From positions 6,324,001 to 6,388,000 of the forward strand of contig JAPVLO010000153.1 of assembly GCA_027257055.1 (NCBI GenBank): a stretch of DNA of 64,000 bases, given 5' to 3'. Each line of letters opens with the position of its first letter. The first letter of the stretch is position 1. The position numbers and the translations under genes are program-made. Below are positions 34,877 to 46,570 of this stretch, piece by piece. This DNA is from Cephalopachus bancanus. Taxonomy: Eukaryota; Chordata; Mammalia; Primates; Tarsiidae. The notes below the pieces were generated by a model. It had not been told where the DNA came from, made no database searches, and saw nothing but the letters and a program-made list of their open reading frames with translations.

Positions 34877-35172
34877 CTTTTTTTTTTTTTGAGTCAGAGT
34901 CTCACTCTGTCACCCAAGCTGGAATGCAATGGCATGCTCAAGGCCACCTCAGCCTCGACCTACTGGGCTCAGGTGATCCTTGCGCTTCAGCCTTCCAAGT
35001 AGTTGGAATTACAGGCATGCGCCACCATGCCCTGCTAATATTTTGATTTATTGTTAAGACGAGGTCTCACCAAGTTGCCCAGGCTGGTCTTGAACCCCTG
35101 AGCTCAGGCAATCCTCTCGCCTCGGCCTCCCAAAGTGCTGGGATTACAGGCTTTAGCCATCATATCCAGCCC
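34877..35172 (-). repeat. AluL-type SINE
   Basis: Full-length reverse Alu with T12 tail; GATTTATTGTTAAGACGAGG is the AluL linker. Confidence 0.9.
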
Positions 35173-35534
35173 TACCCACTTTATTGTATTCTGAAAAGGG
35201 GCTTCAGTAGACTTTGATGGGGGGCAATGGTGCAGAAAGGTGGAGAATCTTGCTATCTGTAAAGATAGTGTAATATTCCACTGAATGTCTTGACACCTTG
35301 GCCAAAAACATTAATGTCATTCATGGTGTCTTTTTTTGTCAGAGCTTTTACAAGGTAGTGAAGTCAGCTATTACTTTTTCTCCATGACTTTTGGGCTTTG
35401 AGTATTTCTTGAGAAGGCCTTCCCCACTCAAAAGCTATAAATGTATACTTTAACTCTCCAATATTTTCTTCTAACATTTTTGTAGGGCTTTTTTAAAAAC
35501 TTATTTTTAAAATTAAAATTTAATTTTATTTCTT

Positions 35535-35660
35535 TTGTTTAGAGATGGCATCTTGCTATTTGCTCAGGCTGGCCTTGAACTCCTGGGCTCAAGTGATCCT
35601 CCCATCTCAGCCTCCTGAGTAGTTGGGACTACTACAGGTGCCTGCCACTGCTCCCAACTT
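35535..35660 (-). repeat. Alu monomer relic
   Basis: AGAGATGGCATCTTGC ... TGAGTAGTTGGGACTACTACAGG; single diverged arm. Confidence 0.75.
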
Positions 35661-35684
35661 GTTTTGTTTTTTATCCAGCACTTT

Positions 35685-36321
35685 AATCCAATGTTTTTAT
35701 ATCTGCTATAATGTAGGGATCAAACTTCTCTATTTGTTTCCTAAAATGACAGTCAAATATTCCAACACCACTTATTGAATAGTTTTTTCCTCACTTGTCA
35801 TATATTGGAATAATTGATGTACAATAAACTATGCATAAAGAGTATAATTTGATGTTTTGACATATATATGTACTCATGAAGCCCTCACCACTGTCAAGAG
35901 AGTGAATCATTTTAATTTTTGAATAGCTTACATTTTATTTATCTTTTGAATAGTTAATATACAGACATGGTTCAAAATTCAATAACACAAATGTTATGTT
36001 GTATATAGATTCTTTATTACTCATATCTAATTCTCAGACCCAACTGCTCATTTCCTTCTCTGAATGCAATGAATGTCACTAGTTTCTTTCATATCCCTGC
36101 AGAGATATTTTATTCATATATATGCAAATAGATGTACTATACATACACACACACACTATATTATATTATATACATGGTTTTTCACCTCTCTGTTTTTCTC
36201 TTTAAAATATATTTTGGACATCATTCCATATCTGTATTTGAAAAGATTCTTCATACTCTTTTACTTCTACTTAGAATTATATTGAATGGGCATACTCAAC
36301 AAATATTTATTGGAATCATAC
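35685..36321 (-). repeat. L1M relic (antisense 3' UTR and ORF2)
   Basis: TCCAACACCACTTATTGAATAG, GATGTACAATAAACTATGCAT, TGGTTCAAAATTCAATAAC, TTTGGACATCATTCCATATC are typical reverse L1M sequence. It includes a short CA run and TA-rich DNA near 36145-36175. Confidence 0.7.
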
Positions 36322-36574
36322 TGGAGTGCAGTGGCATGCTCACGGCCACCGCAGCCTCGACCTGCTGGGATCAGGCAATCCTTCTGCCTCTGCCTTCCAA
36401 GTAGCTGGAACTACAGGCACGTGCCACCATGCCCGAATAATTTTTTGATTTATTGTAGAGATGAGGTCTTGCCAAGTTGCCTGGGCTGGTCTTGAACCCA
36501 TGAGCTCAGGCAATCCTCTCACCTCGGCCTACCAAAGTGCTGGGATTATAAGTGTACGCCATCAGGCCCAGCCA
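36322..36574 (-). repeat. AluL-type SINE lacking its 3' end and A-tail
   Basis: Begins abruptly at ACTGGAGTGCAGTGGC with no T-run or GAGTTGGAGTCTC, so the 3' ~35 bp and tail are missing. Left arm complete. Confidence 0.88.
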
Positions 36575-36576
36575 TT

Positions 36577-36873
36577 TTTTTTTTTTTTTTGAGTTGGGGT
36601 CTGACTCTGTTGCTCAGGCTGGAGTGCAATGGCATGCTCATGGCCTCTGCATCCTCTACCTGATGGGCTCAGGTGATACTTCTGTCTCAGCCTTCCAAGT
36701 ACCTGGAACCACAGGAGCGCACCACCACGCCTGGCTAATTTTTTGACTTATTGTAGAGATGAGGTCTTGCCAAGTTGCCCAGGATGATCTTGAGCCCCTG
36801 GGCTCAGGTAATCCTCTCATCCCGGCCTCCCAAAGTGCTGGGATTACAGGCATGAGTCACCATACCCAGCCGT
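36577..36873 (-). repeat. AluL-type SINE
   Basis: Full reverse AluL with T16 directly after the previous Alu, same orientation. Confidence 0.92.
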
Positions 36874-37085
36874 ACAGTTTTAATCATTGTAGCTTTACAG
36901 TATAAAGACTTTCCTTTTTTTACTCCTGTTTTTCACAATTGTCTTAACTATTCTTGATTGCTTATTTTTCCACATTAAAATCAGCTGGTATTTTCCAATA
37001 TCTCGTTAAGTCCCAATATTTGATTGGGATTTCCCAGGGAGCCCAATATAGTATTTCTTTGCTCCGTCCAAATTCTAAACCAATT
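36874..37085 (-). repeat. L1M relic (ORF2 antisense)
   Basis: TTTTAATCATTGTAGCTTTACAGTA, ATTGTCTTAACTATTCTTG, TTGATTGGGATTTCC: reverse L1 ORF2, resuming after the Alus. Confidence 0.7.
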
Positions 37086-37569
37086 TTTGATAAAGACTTA
37101 GCTATTTAGGAGATCAATATATAAGCATTAGAGACCAAGTCTGAGTTGGATAACTACGACCTCAATGGACTTGTGAACTAAACCACAGAGTTAGGTAGCT
37201 ATGCCACCTCCCCATCCCCAACACTCACTGGCAGTCACAAGCAGCAATGGTCTGGGTATGGCTCCTTAGGGTGAGAGCTGTCCTGGAGCTGTCCAGAAGC
37301 AACCCCACTGCTCCTTGTGGGCTGCTCACTTCCAAGAAGAAGGAAGGAATTGAGCCAAAAAAGTTTTCTTTATTATTTCTGAATCTGCCAGTCAGGAGTT
37401 ACTCACCCTAGATTAGTATGTGGGAGACTGGAGTGAGTAATGATCTTGACAGTGCTATTACTCCATAGAGGAAAAAAACCAAGGCCTTCCCTTCTAACAA
37501 TTTGATGCTGAGAGGAGTATATTATTAATTCACTTTTTCAGACAAGAGTTATAATACAAAAGAGACTCA
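37086..37569. other. Intergenic stretch without recognised features
   Basis: No firm assignment; a TTTATTATTTCTG stretch near 37368 resembles a reversed poly-A signal of an old LTR, but this is weak. Confidence 0.4.
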
Positions 37570-37738
37570 GGGCTGGGCATGGAGTCTCATGCCTGTAATC
37601 CCAGGACGTTGGAAAGCCAGAATGGGAAGATTGCTTGAGCCCAGGAGTTTCAGGCTACAGTGAACTACTGTGCCACTGCATTCCAGCCTGGACAACACAA
37701 GATCCTGTCTCTAAGATAAACAAACAAATAAAATAAAA
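37570..37738 (+). repeat. Internally deleted Alu
   Basis: GGGCTGGGCATGGAGTCTC joined within one arm length to CATTCCAGCCTGGACAAC and an AAATAAAATAAAA tail. Confidence 0.8.
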
Positions 37739-38100
37739 GGAAAGATCCAGAAGCAAACCTTCATCTTCTGCCTTAGTTCATTTTATAAGAAAAACTTTTC
37801 TTAACTTCAATACACAAATCCCCTACATAAATTATTTTGGTTTATTCTCACATCCCAACATGAGAGAAATCATAAAGATACATTTCTTCATTTTGTTTTT
37901 TTTCTTAAAATGATTTATAAATAATTCTTAACACAATCTCACAGACAAAAATTCCTCAGTCCAACCTTCAACTGTTTTCAATTTGGACAGAGTTCAATCA
38001 ACCCTTTCCAGTGGTACTTGTTTTAGTATGGCATCATCTGTCTTTCTTGGCATCGATCATATGACCTGGGTCTGTCTAACGTTAGTTTTTGTTTTTGTTT

Positions 38101-38386
38101 TTTGAGTTGGAATCTCACTCTGTCACCCAGGCTGGAGTGCAGTGGCACGTTCATGGCTACCATAGCCTCGACTTTCTGGGCTCAGGCGATCCTTCCACTT
38201 CAGTCTTCCAAGCAGCTGAAACTACAAGCATGTGCCACTACTCCCAGTTAACTTTTTAATTTTTGTAGAGATGAGGTCTTGCCAAGTTGCCCAAGTTGCT
38301 CTCGAACCCCTGGACTCAGGCAATCCTCTTGTCTCCTCCTCCCAAAGTGCTGGGATTACAAGTGTGAGCCACCTCGCCTGGCTCTA
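38101..38386 (-). repeat. AluL-type SINE, older
   Basis: TTTTGAGTTGGAATCTCACTC through GAGCCACCTCGCCTGGC; diverged, linker reads TTTTTAATTTTTGTAGAG. Confidence 0.88.
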
Positions 38387-38706
38387 ATTTCAGTTTAATT
38401 AATCCTGAAGTGATGCTAAGCCATCTGTGTGCAGGTCCTTCTACCTTGAGTCCCTTTTATGTCCTTGATGGTATCCATGGGATTACTGCTGCAAACCCTG
38501 AAACTGGAGGGAAAGACCCAGCATCTGCTTCATTGACTGACTTGTTCCTTCTAATCCACATGTCCTCTAGTTGGTAAATCCATCTCAGCACCCTAACCCC
38601 ACAATTTATGCCTGAGACAAATGGGGCCATGAAATTCCAGAGCATGGGCATTATTACCAAACATATATTCTGAAACAAAACAATGCTTATTTTTACATTT
38701 ATATAT

Positions 38707-38868
38707 TGCTGGGCACAGTGGCTCATGCCTGTAAATCTCAGCACTTTGGGAGGCAGAGGTGAGAGGATTGCCTGAACCCAGCAGGTTGAGACTGCGGTAG
38801 CTGTAAGTGTGCCACTGCACTCGAGCATGGGTGACAGAGTCAGACTCCATCTCAAAAAAAAAAAAAAT
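38707..38868 (+). repeat. Internally deleted AluL-type SINE
   Basis: Left-arm start fused to CCCAGCAGGTTGAGACTGCGG; A14 tail. ACATTTATATATT before and ATAAATTTATATATT after suggest the TSD. Confidence 0.85.
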
Positions 38869-38889
38869 ACATAAATTTATATATTAATA

Positions 38890-40090
38890 TCAACACTGTA
38901 GGTGCACATAGGAAAACAATAGTCTTAAATGTGTATCAGTGTTGGTATTCAAAAGGAAGAATGAATTTCTTTTGAATGTGCTGAGAAAAAAGAACTCAGT
39001 TTTATTGCATAACCTCCCAAAGAATTAATGTCATAATTACAGCAAGCCTTTATTGTCTTTCTCTGTGTATTTTTTTAAATTTTAGTTTTAAAAATGATTC
39101 TCTAAGTACTACTGAGTTGAAGCACACGCCACTGAAGAGCTTGTTAATGCTCATCACAGCATCTGTGTTGTATTTTGGGAGGTCCATGGAACTTAGTTAG
39201 AAAGAAAGTTGGCTCTGATTTCTTCTTTTTGTCCCCTCACTTGAAAAAACAAAGCCTGGCTGTTTGAAGACCCTTTTAAAAAAAAATCATTCTTCAGCTT
39301 CCTCTTGATTTGTGTTTATTACTAAAAGTTTTCCCAGGGGAGAGCTGAAGACAACCCTAGAACAGTTCAGGCGTTCTGTTCTCCCAAGGGCTCCAGATAA
39401 GAGCCCTGAAGAAGGGAACACTTTCAACCCTCACAGCAGGACATTGGTACTTTATAATAACCTCTCCCACAGCCCCAAGCTCTCAGCACTATTCGCTTTT
39501 TACCAGGACCCTTAACACAGCACAAAGGAAGACTTTGAAAGTCCCTGGACCCCACATCCCTGCTGAGAGCCCTGAGAGTGTGATACTGCACAGCAGTCTT
39601 CAAAAAGCCCCCTAATTTTATTTCCGCCTCTGATTTCTGAGCCACAGTCTTCTGCTTGAACAAGGGGTAGAACCAGCTGTGTAAATAAATACAGATGACT
39701 GCAACACTCTTCCCAACTGCCTCACATAGACTCTCTGTTGATTGTGTGTAGGATGGATAAAGACACAGACCAAAGTGTTGCAAAACATGGTATTTTCTGG
39801 GGAAAAAAAAATGTGTCAGGTATTAAGTATCCAAATGACTGTTCTATATAAAATAGGGACTCAGGGCTGATGGTTGACCAGAAATAATTAACAGTATTGC
39901 ATCATTGTAGTTAGAAACTTTCAAAAAGATTTCCTAAAATTAATCAAGCAATTATTCAACAAATGTTTATTGAGCATCTACTAAAGACATGCATTTTTTT
40001 CCCCAAATGTTTTTGGGGACTTTTGGCAAGTCCAAAGGAGATCTGTTTATGCCTTTAAGACTGTGGAGCAAGAGCAAAGAAATAAGTAAT
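38890..40090. other. Intergenic stretch without recognised features
   Basis: 1.2 kb with no repeat or gene identified. Open frames at 39312-39515 (plus) and 39424-39783 (minus) overlap and have no recognisable domains. Confidence 0.5.
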
Positions 40091-40094
40091 GACT

Positions 40095-40300
40095 AAAGGT
40101 ATAGTTTCTGAAATCAACTGGCTAAGGTTTGAGTTGTAACTCCCTTAGCTATGTTGCCTTGGACAAGTTGCAAAGCCTTTCTGAGCTTCGGTTTCTCTGT
40201 CTCTAATATCGCCTTACTCATAATGATATTATAAGGATTAAATAATGTAAGGAACAGTTTCTGCCACATAATAAACTCTCAACATAAAAATTAACTGCTA
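40095..40300 (+). repeat. MIR relic
   Basis: TTGCCTTGGACAAGTTGC, TTCTGAGCTTCGGTTTCTC, AAGGATTAAATAATGTAAGG: forward MIR over its whole core. Confidence 0.85.
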
Positions 40301-40309
40301 CATTGTTTG

Positions 40310-40461
40310 GGCATGGACTAAGCTGCTATAACAAAAAGACTCCAAGTACATAACATAGCATAATAGAAGTACATTTTTTTTTTTTGTCTGAACAGAGTGA
40401 GGTGGTCTGGGTTTATGTGGGGATCTCCACCATTTTCAACATGGAGCTTCCATCTCTAAGA
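40310..40461. repeat. Ancient repeat, class uncertain
   Basis: GGGCATGGACTAAGCTGCTATAACAAAAAGAC is a motif I know from mammal-wide repeats; the family cannot be named from sequence alone. Confidence 0.4.
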
Positions 40462-40690
40462 CTACAGGAGGCCGAGGCAGGAGGATTGCTTGGGGCCTGG
40501 AGTTTGAGACCAGCCTGGGCAACATAGTGAGATCAATGGAGGCAGATGCCTGTAGTCCCAGCTACTTGGAAGGTGGGGGTGGGAGGATCACAGGGGGTAG
40601 AGGCTGCAGTGAGCTATAATCACACTATAGCACTCCAGCGTGAACAAGAGTGAGACCCTGTCTCTGGAAAAAAAGAAAAAGAAAAAAGGA
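40462..40690 (+). repeat. AluJ-type SINE, 5'-truncated
   Basis: Starts at AGGAGGCCGAGGCAGGAGG, missing the first ~40 bp; right arm and A-rich tail present. Confidence 0.85.
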
Positions 40691-40867
40691 AAGTTGAAGG
40701 TCAGGGGAGGGCATGCTTAATCCTTTTAAGGGTATGATTCAGAAGTAGGACATACCATTTCTGGTTATATTTTCCAGAACATAGTCACTTGTTTGTGTCA
40801 ACCTGCATTAGAAGGGTAGGAACTGTAGTTTCCTGCTGGCTGTGGGCTCAGTTAAAACTCATAAGTT

Positions 40868-41168
40868 TTTTTTTTTTTTTTTTTTTGAGTCGGAGTCTCA
40901 TTCTGTCGCCCAGGTTGGAGGGCAGTGGCACGCTCACGGCCACCACTGCCTCGATCTGCTGGGCTCAGGTGATCCTTCTGCCTCAGTCTTCCAAGTAGCT
41001 GGAACTACGAGCATGTGCCACCATGCCCGGATAATTTTTTGATTTATTGTAGAGACGAGGTCTCACCAAGTTACCCAGGCTGGTCTCAAACCCCTGGACG
41101 CAGGCAATCCTCTCGCCTCGGCCCCCCAAATTGCTGGGATTACAGGCTCGAGTCACCGTGCCCAGCCC
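40868..41168 (-). repeat. AluL-type SINE with 14-bp TSD
   Basis: AAAACTCATAAGTT (40854-40867) and AAAACTCATAACTT (41169-41182), one mismatch. T20 tail. Confidence 0.94.
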
Positions 41169-41265
41169 AAAACTCATAACTTCTACTGTGCAAGATGGTG
41201 GGTTATATACCATCTCAGCCACGGTTGTCATTATTAGCTGTCATTAGGACTGATGCCAATAACTG

Positions 41266-41900
41266 CTATGAGAGCCTTGACTTAATAGGAGACAGATTCC
41301 TGGACACACAGGGGAAAGAAAAAAACATTCCAACAGAGGGATAGAGTGCAGCAGCATCACAGAGAAGGTATGTTCAGAGTGTATTGCGAAATCTAGATTA
41401 TTGCGAGGGTAGCATGCCATAGCAGAACTGTGTGAGAAGGAAAGACAGATCGAGAGGCAAGAAGCAGACCAGACAGGCCCTAAGACATTTGGTCTGCAGT
41501 TTTTAGGCAGTGAAGAGATAATAAAATTTGTGAGCAGGAGAGGGAACGATTGGCGATATAGTTGAGGAACATATGTCGGACCGTGGGGAATAGGACAGAT
41601 TGACAAGGAGGAAAATGGAGGCTGATAGACTGAATGGTAAAGGCATTCTAGTAAGTCAGGGATGAGATTCTGAGGGTGTGACCTGGGTCCAGGCAGTAGT
41701 AAGATTGGAAAGAAAGAGTCCAATAGGAGGCGCCTTTGGAAATAGAATCAACAGGATGAATAGCTGATTAAGTATGAATATGAAAAAAATAGGTACAGGA
41801 TGACTCAAATTCTGTAGCATTAGTTTTCATCAGTACTGAGATGCCATTAACAAGGACAAGGACTCTGAAAAGAGGGGAAAGGGGAATTAGGATGTGTGAT
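41266..41900 (-). repeat. L2 relic
   Basis: Long run of reverse L2-like phrases (CAGGCAGTAGTAAGATTGG, ACAGGATGACTCAAATTCTG, TACTGAGATGCCATTAAC). Individually weak, jointly convincing. Confidence 0.55.
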
Positions 41901-42102
41901 GTTTTGTGAACCAGGAAAGGGGAGAGTCTCCCCTTTATAATGAAAATTTTTTTTTTTGAGTTGGAGTCTCACTTTTGTCGCCCAGGCTGGAGTGCAGTGG
42001 CACACTCATGGCCATTGCAGCTCAACCTGCTGGGCTTAGGCAATCCCTTCACCTCAACCCTCCAAGTAGCTGGAACTAGATGCATACCACCATGCCCACT
42101 AG

Positions 42103-42605
42103 GTTTTTTTTTTTTTTTTTTTTGAGATGAAGAAAGAAAAGTTTATTTAAAAGTAAATTAGGCTAGGCTCGGTGGCTCAGCCTGTAATCCCGTGCCTTTG
42201 GGAGGCTGAGGTGAGTGGATTGCCTGAGCCCGCGGGTTTGGGACCCGCCTGGGCAGGCGAGACCTCATCTCTACAATTAAAAAAAAAAAAAAAAAATCAG
42301 CCGGGTGTGGTAGTGCATGCCTGTAATTTGGGCTACTCGGAAGGCTGAGGCGGAAGGATCGCCAGAGCCCAGCAGGTCGAGGCTGTGGTGGCCGGGAGTG
42401 GCCACTGCACTCCAGTCTGGGTGACACAGTGAGACTCCAACTCAAAAAAAAAAGCAAATTAGAGAGAGAAAGAGAAGGGAGAGAGACAATTCACCTCCCC
42501 AAGGTGGGGGAGGGGGCCAAAGCCAGGAAGCATGGAGACAGCCATAGTTCAAAGAGCACATGAGTCTTGCAAGGTAATGGCCAATGGCTGCTTGTGGTTG
42601 ACTGG
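42103..42605 (-). repeat. Retroposed 3' end with hairpin and AATAAA (family X, copy 2)
   Basis: Sits at the linker of a reverse Alu. Plus strand begins with T20 (42104-42123), then TTTATT (42142-42147), the reverse of AATAAA. A younger AluL splits it (42162-42449). Beyond that lies a 7-bp hairpin (CCTCCCC 42494-42500, GGGGAGG 42507-42513). In sense orientation it shares CATGTGCTCTTTGA and the hairpin block with 1113-1260. Flanked by CTAG plus T-run on both sides. Confidence 0.65.
42162..42449 (+). repeat. AluL-type SINE, deletion subfamily, nested
   Basis: TSD AAAAGTAAATTAG (42149-42161) and AAAAGCAAATTAG (42450-42462). Left arm CTGGGCAGGCGAGACCTC lacks ACTT, as at 1261. Confidence 0.94.
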
Positions 42606-42779
42606 CTAGTTTTTGTGATTTATTGTAGAGATGAGGTCTCACCAAGTTGCCCAGGCTGGTCTCGAACCCCTAGGCTCAGGCAATCCTCTCACCTTGGCCT
42701 CCCAAAGTGCTGGGATTATAGGCTGTGTCACCATGCCCAGTCTATAATGAAATTTATTTTTTTGAATAATTGTTTAATG

Positions 42780-43009
42780 TCTGTTTTCCTCTGTTAGACT
42801 ACAAACTCATGTATTGTTGCATAACAAGCCATCTCAAACTTTATGGCATAAAATAAAAAATCACTTATTATTATTATCTCTCATAGTTTGGAGGATTGAC
42901 TTGCCTCAGGCAGACAGGTTTCACTTGAGGTATCTCATTTAATTGTAGCCAGATGAGAGCTGGAATTAGGGCTTCATATTGCCCTGCATGTTACTCATGT
43001 TTTGATAAT
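42780..43009. repeat. Ancient repeat, class uncertain
   Basis: GTTGCATAACAAGCCATCTCAAACTTTATGGC resembles a common mammal-wide repeat motif; family not assigned. Confidence 0.4.
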
Positions 43010-43370
43010 TTTTTTTTTACTTTATATCTCTGGACTTTAATTTGGATAGTTTCTACTGTTCTCTTTTCAAGTTTACTTGTCTCTTCTGTAGTGTTCATCA
43101 GATATTAATTTATTCAGTTTAATTTTTATTTTGGATATTGTATTTTTTTATCTCTAGAAGTAACATTTAGGTCTTTTTTTTACATCTTCCATTTCTTTTC
43201 CTTTTATGTTCATATTTTTTTCTAGATCTTTGAGCATATTTGGGATATTTTAAACAGCTATTTTAAATAATCTCTGTCATTTCTTGCTCTATGTCTATGA
43301 TTAATTTTTCTCTTAATTATTTGTCATAGTTTCTAGTTTCTTTGACTACCTAGTGATTTTCTCTCTTTCT

Positions 43371-43661
43371 TTTTTGAGTGGGAGTCACACTCTGTCGCCA
43401 AGGCTGGAATGCAGTGGCATGTTCACAGTCACTGCAGCCTTGACCTGCTGGGCTCAGGTGATCCTTTCACCTTAGTCTTCCAAGTAGCTGGAACCACAGG
43501 CATGCACCATCACACCAACCTAGTTTTCTTTTTTGATTTATTGTGGAGACAAGGTCTCACCATGTTGCCCAGGCTGGTCTTGAACCCATGAGCTCAGGCA
43601 ATCCTCTTGCCTCAACCTCTCAAAGTGCTGCAATTACAGGTGTGAACCACCATTCCAGGCT
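43371..43661 (-). repeat. AluL-type SINE nested in an AluJ tail
   Basis: Full reverse AluL; CTCTTTCTTTTT before and CTCTTTTTTTTT after indicate insertion into the T-run of the next Alu. Confidence 0.9.
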
Positions 43662-43662
43662 C

Positions 43663-43878
43663 TTTTTTTTTTGGAGACAGGGTTTCACTCTGCCATCTAG
43701 GCTGGAGTATAGTGGCATGATCCTGGCTCACTAAAGCCTGAACCTCCTGGGCTCAAGGAATCTTCCCACCTCAGACTTCTGAGTAGCTGGGACTGTAGGT
43801 GTGTGCTACCATGTCTGGCAATTTTTAAAATTTTTGTTTTTTATAGAGATGAAGTCTCACTACGTTGCCCAGTCTGGG
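43663..43878 (-). repeat. AluJ-type SINE, 5'-truncated
   Basis: GGAGACAGGGTTTCACTC to GTTGCCCAGTCTGG. CTAGTGATTTT occurs at about 43351 and 43881, on the far sides of both Alus, and is its TSD. Confidence 0.87.
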
Positions 43879-44779
43879 ATCTAGTGATTTTTGACTGGAT
43901 GCTGGACAGTTATTTGTTAAATACCTGGATCTTTTTATCTTCTTTAAAAAAAACGAATAGATTTGTTCTGTCACACGGTTAATTTACTTGCAGATCACTT
44001 TCATTTTGAGGCTTGTTTCTAAGCTTTGTTAAAGTGAGTCTAGAGTAGTCTTTACTTTAGGACTAGTTTAACCCCAATACTAAGGCATGCCCTGTATGGG
44101 ATCTTTAGTGAAAAAAAATTGTCCAGAGTACTCAATGAGGTTCTGTCTGGTTGATCAGAAAGTAAATGTCTCCTAATGTACCATCTTTAGTAATAGTTTA
44201 GCTTACAGCTTCTCAGTCATTGTTTTTTCTGTTTTGCTTTGGTCTCGTGCAGTAGGGGTACTATGCATGCATATATTAGTATCCAGTCAGAAACTCGAGG
44301 AGATCTCTGTGCAGATTTTCAAAACTATATCTCTGCATAACTTCCTCTTCTCTGCCATGCAAAATTCAACCATCTCATCTCATCTGAACTTCAGTTAACA
44401 CCTTCCACTCAGGTAGTCTGCTATGCTCTGCTTGCTCTCCACTTCCCTGGAAATGCCTGGAGGGACTCCATATTCCCTGGAAATATGGAGTCATTATACA
44501 CACATTGTATTCATTTCCTTTCTCTTAGGGGTTATGGTTCTCTGATGCTGTTGTCCAACATCCAAAAACAGTTGTTTCATCCCTGTTGTCCCTTTCTTTG
44601 GTTATTTGAGGCCTAAGGGCTGTTCTGGTACTAGTTATTATGTTATGACAACATTAAAACAATATTATAAATAACATTTATCTATTATTTCCTCATCTTT
44701 TGATGTGACGAGGTAGAACTAGACTCGTGTTTTCTTTACTATTTCAACTAGAAATTCCATAGGAGGTTATGTGATGAAG

Positions 44780-44965
44780 GAAAAGACATATTCAGATTTG
44801 CATGGTGTTAATGGGGGCTGGATTGGAAAAGAAACCTAGAGCAGAGAGATAGTTTAGAAGGTTTATTCAATAATCCAAGTAGAACATGAAACCTAAACTA
44901 AGGAAAACGTGGATAAGGAAGAGGAATTGAAGATAACTCTGGGGTTTCTAAGTGATTAAATAAAC
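44780..44965 (-). repeat. L2 relic
   Basis: ATTCAATAATCCAAGTAGAACATG ... AAGATAACTCTGGGGTTTC: reverse L2, same internal segment as at 32.7 and 33.5 kb. Confidence 0.6.
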
Positions 44966-44987
44966 TAAGAGACAATAAGTAGCCCTA

Positions 44988-45245
44988 AACAGAGTGTGAT
45001 GGCTTGTGCCTATAATCTCAGCAACTTAGAAGGCTGAGTTGGGAAGATCGTTTGAAACCAAGAGTTTGAGACCAGCCTGGGTGTGGTGGTGTACTCTTGT
45101 AGTTCCAGTTACTCAGCTACTTGGGAGGCTGAGGTGGCAAGGGAATCTCTTGAGCCCAGGAGTTCAAGGCCACAGTGAGCTATGATTGTGCCACTGCACT
45201 CCAGCTTGAGTGACAGAGTGAGACCTTGTCTCAAATAAATAAATA
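44988..45245 (+). repeat. AluJ-type SINE with internal deletion
   Basis: ACAGAGTGTGATGGCTTGTGCC ... GAGTGAGACCTTGTCTC, AAATAAATAAAT tail. AGTAGCCCTA and ATAGCCTTA flank it. Confidence 0.85.
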
Positions 45246-45377
45246 GCCTTAGATGTCCAAAGGTAGCACAGGATTGCTTCCTTTCCATGGTGGCATGTGA
45301 TATAATCATGGGCAGAAAGCTTTGTTATTTTGGAAATAAGTGTCCCCTAGATGTGAATGTATTACTCTGAAATAATC

Positions 45378-45440
45378 TTTCCTCCCCTCCCCTTTCCCCC
45401 CTCCTCTCCCTCCCCTCCCCTTCTTTTTCCCTTTCTTTAA
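45378..45440. repeat. CT-rich low-complexity tract
   Basis: Repeated CCCCTCCCCT-type units on the plus strand. Confidence 0.8.
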
Positions 45441-45449
45441 GAGTTGATG

Positions 45450-46570
45450 GAGAAAATTTTGCTTCCTAAAGTAAATTGAAATTCCTAGAGGTGGATTTTA
45501 AAGTCTGTATGTTAATTCTATTCATAATTTTGCTCTCCATGGATGGGCAGTCAGTAGACATTACTGACTTTTAAGAGCCAACTCTAGAGTCCTGGCTGCA
45601 AAAATGCTTTTTGGGAACTGTCAGCTTGTTGATGGGTTTGGATGACAGCATCCAGGATGTGAGGAGATGGAGAAGAGAGAAGATGCAGCGAATGAGCTTT
45701 GGGACATTCCTGTGTGTGGAGTTCGGGTTGAGGAGGATGATCCAGGAATGGAGACCGAGAAGAGAGCGGAATCTTGGAAATTTGTCTACCAGCTTGCCCT
45801 TCTCTTTACACAAACTTTTTTGAGTATCTCCGATATGCCTTGCCCTGTGAATGCATGCAGGTGATTGTGGCTGTGGCTTTATGTGTGTGTGCACGGTCTT
45901 GAAAGAGAGTGGCTATTAGAAATGGATGTTACAAAAGCAAGCAAGCAACACAGTCTCTTCAGAAAGAGAAGGGTGGTTGTCCAAACCTCAAGTTGGGAGA
46001 AACAAGAGCCAGGAACATTTCAAAGTATTACTTTTCCAGTCATACCCCAAACTCCAGGTCATTCCAGGGAAACCCCAAGCAAAGTCGCCACCAGAGAAAG
46101 AAATGGACAAGGAACTCCTGTGTCCACCTCTGGCCTTCCTGGCCTTCTTCACAGTACCCCTTGAGCAATCATGTGCAATCCCCAGCACGGGGACTGGGTG
46201 ATTTCACTTAGATAAGAGATCTGAGATGGGTGCAAGTTTCTTAATGGTTGATGAAAAAATACAGCTCAGTGCAGGGGGCTCAGAATTTCCCACTCAGGGC
46301 CTTTTCTGGGGAAATTCCATGGGGAAGACCAAGACAAGTGGCCTGGTGGTTGATGCCTGGCCTGAGTTGGGAAAGTTGTTACTGGGGGAGACAGGACCTG
46401 AGCTAGATACTGGGGTATGGGAGGAGCTTGGAGGAGATGGAGTGGGGTACAGGCAACCAGAATAACTCAGCTTCTCTCCTCTCTCATTTCCCTGGTTCTT
46501 TTTCCAAGATAGCCCCTCTTTTCTTCTTTTTCAAATTCTGGTGATGTAACTGCCATTTCTTTGGAGTAAT
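45450..46570. other. Intergenic stretch without recognised features
   Basis: 1.1 kb free of recognisable repeats. Several overlapping plus-strand open frames of 70-100 codons exist at 45611-46211; none has a domain I recognise and the frames compete, so no gene is called. Confidence 0.5.

Larger units (their letters stand above)
41948..42738 (-). repeat. AluL-type SINE split by a 500-bp insertion
   Basis: Right arm at 41948-42102, left arm at 42606-42738. TATAATGAAAATTT before and TATAATGAAATTT after form the TSD of the outer Alu. Confidence 0.88.
43010..44160 (-). repeat. L1M-like relic, interrupted by two Alus
   Basis: 43010-43350 and 43880-44160 read as one old element: ATCTCTAGAAGTAACATTTAGGTC, then TTTTTGACTGGATGCTGGACAG, TTTTGAGGCTTGTTTCTAAGC. 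Most likely antisense L1M. 44160-44780 may be its continuation but is not recognisable. Confidence 0.5.

Noticed and set aside
44470..44500. Palindrome CCATATTCCCTGGAAATATGG with CArG-like ends
   Set aside because: A single 21-bp palindrome in old repeat-like DNA; CArG resemblance alone is weak evidence of function.
45611..46465. Cluster of plus-strand open frames, up to 100 codons
   Set aside because: Three overlapping frames compete over the same DNA, with no known domains and no splice structure; not called.
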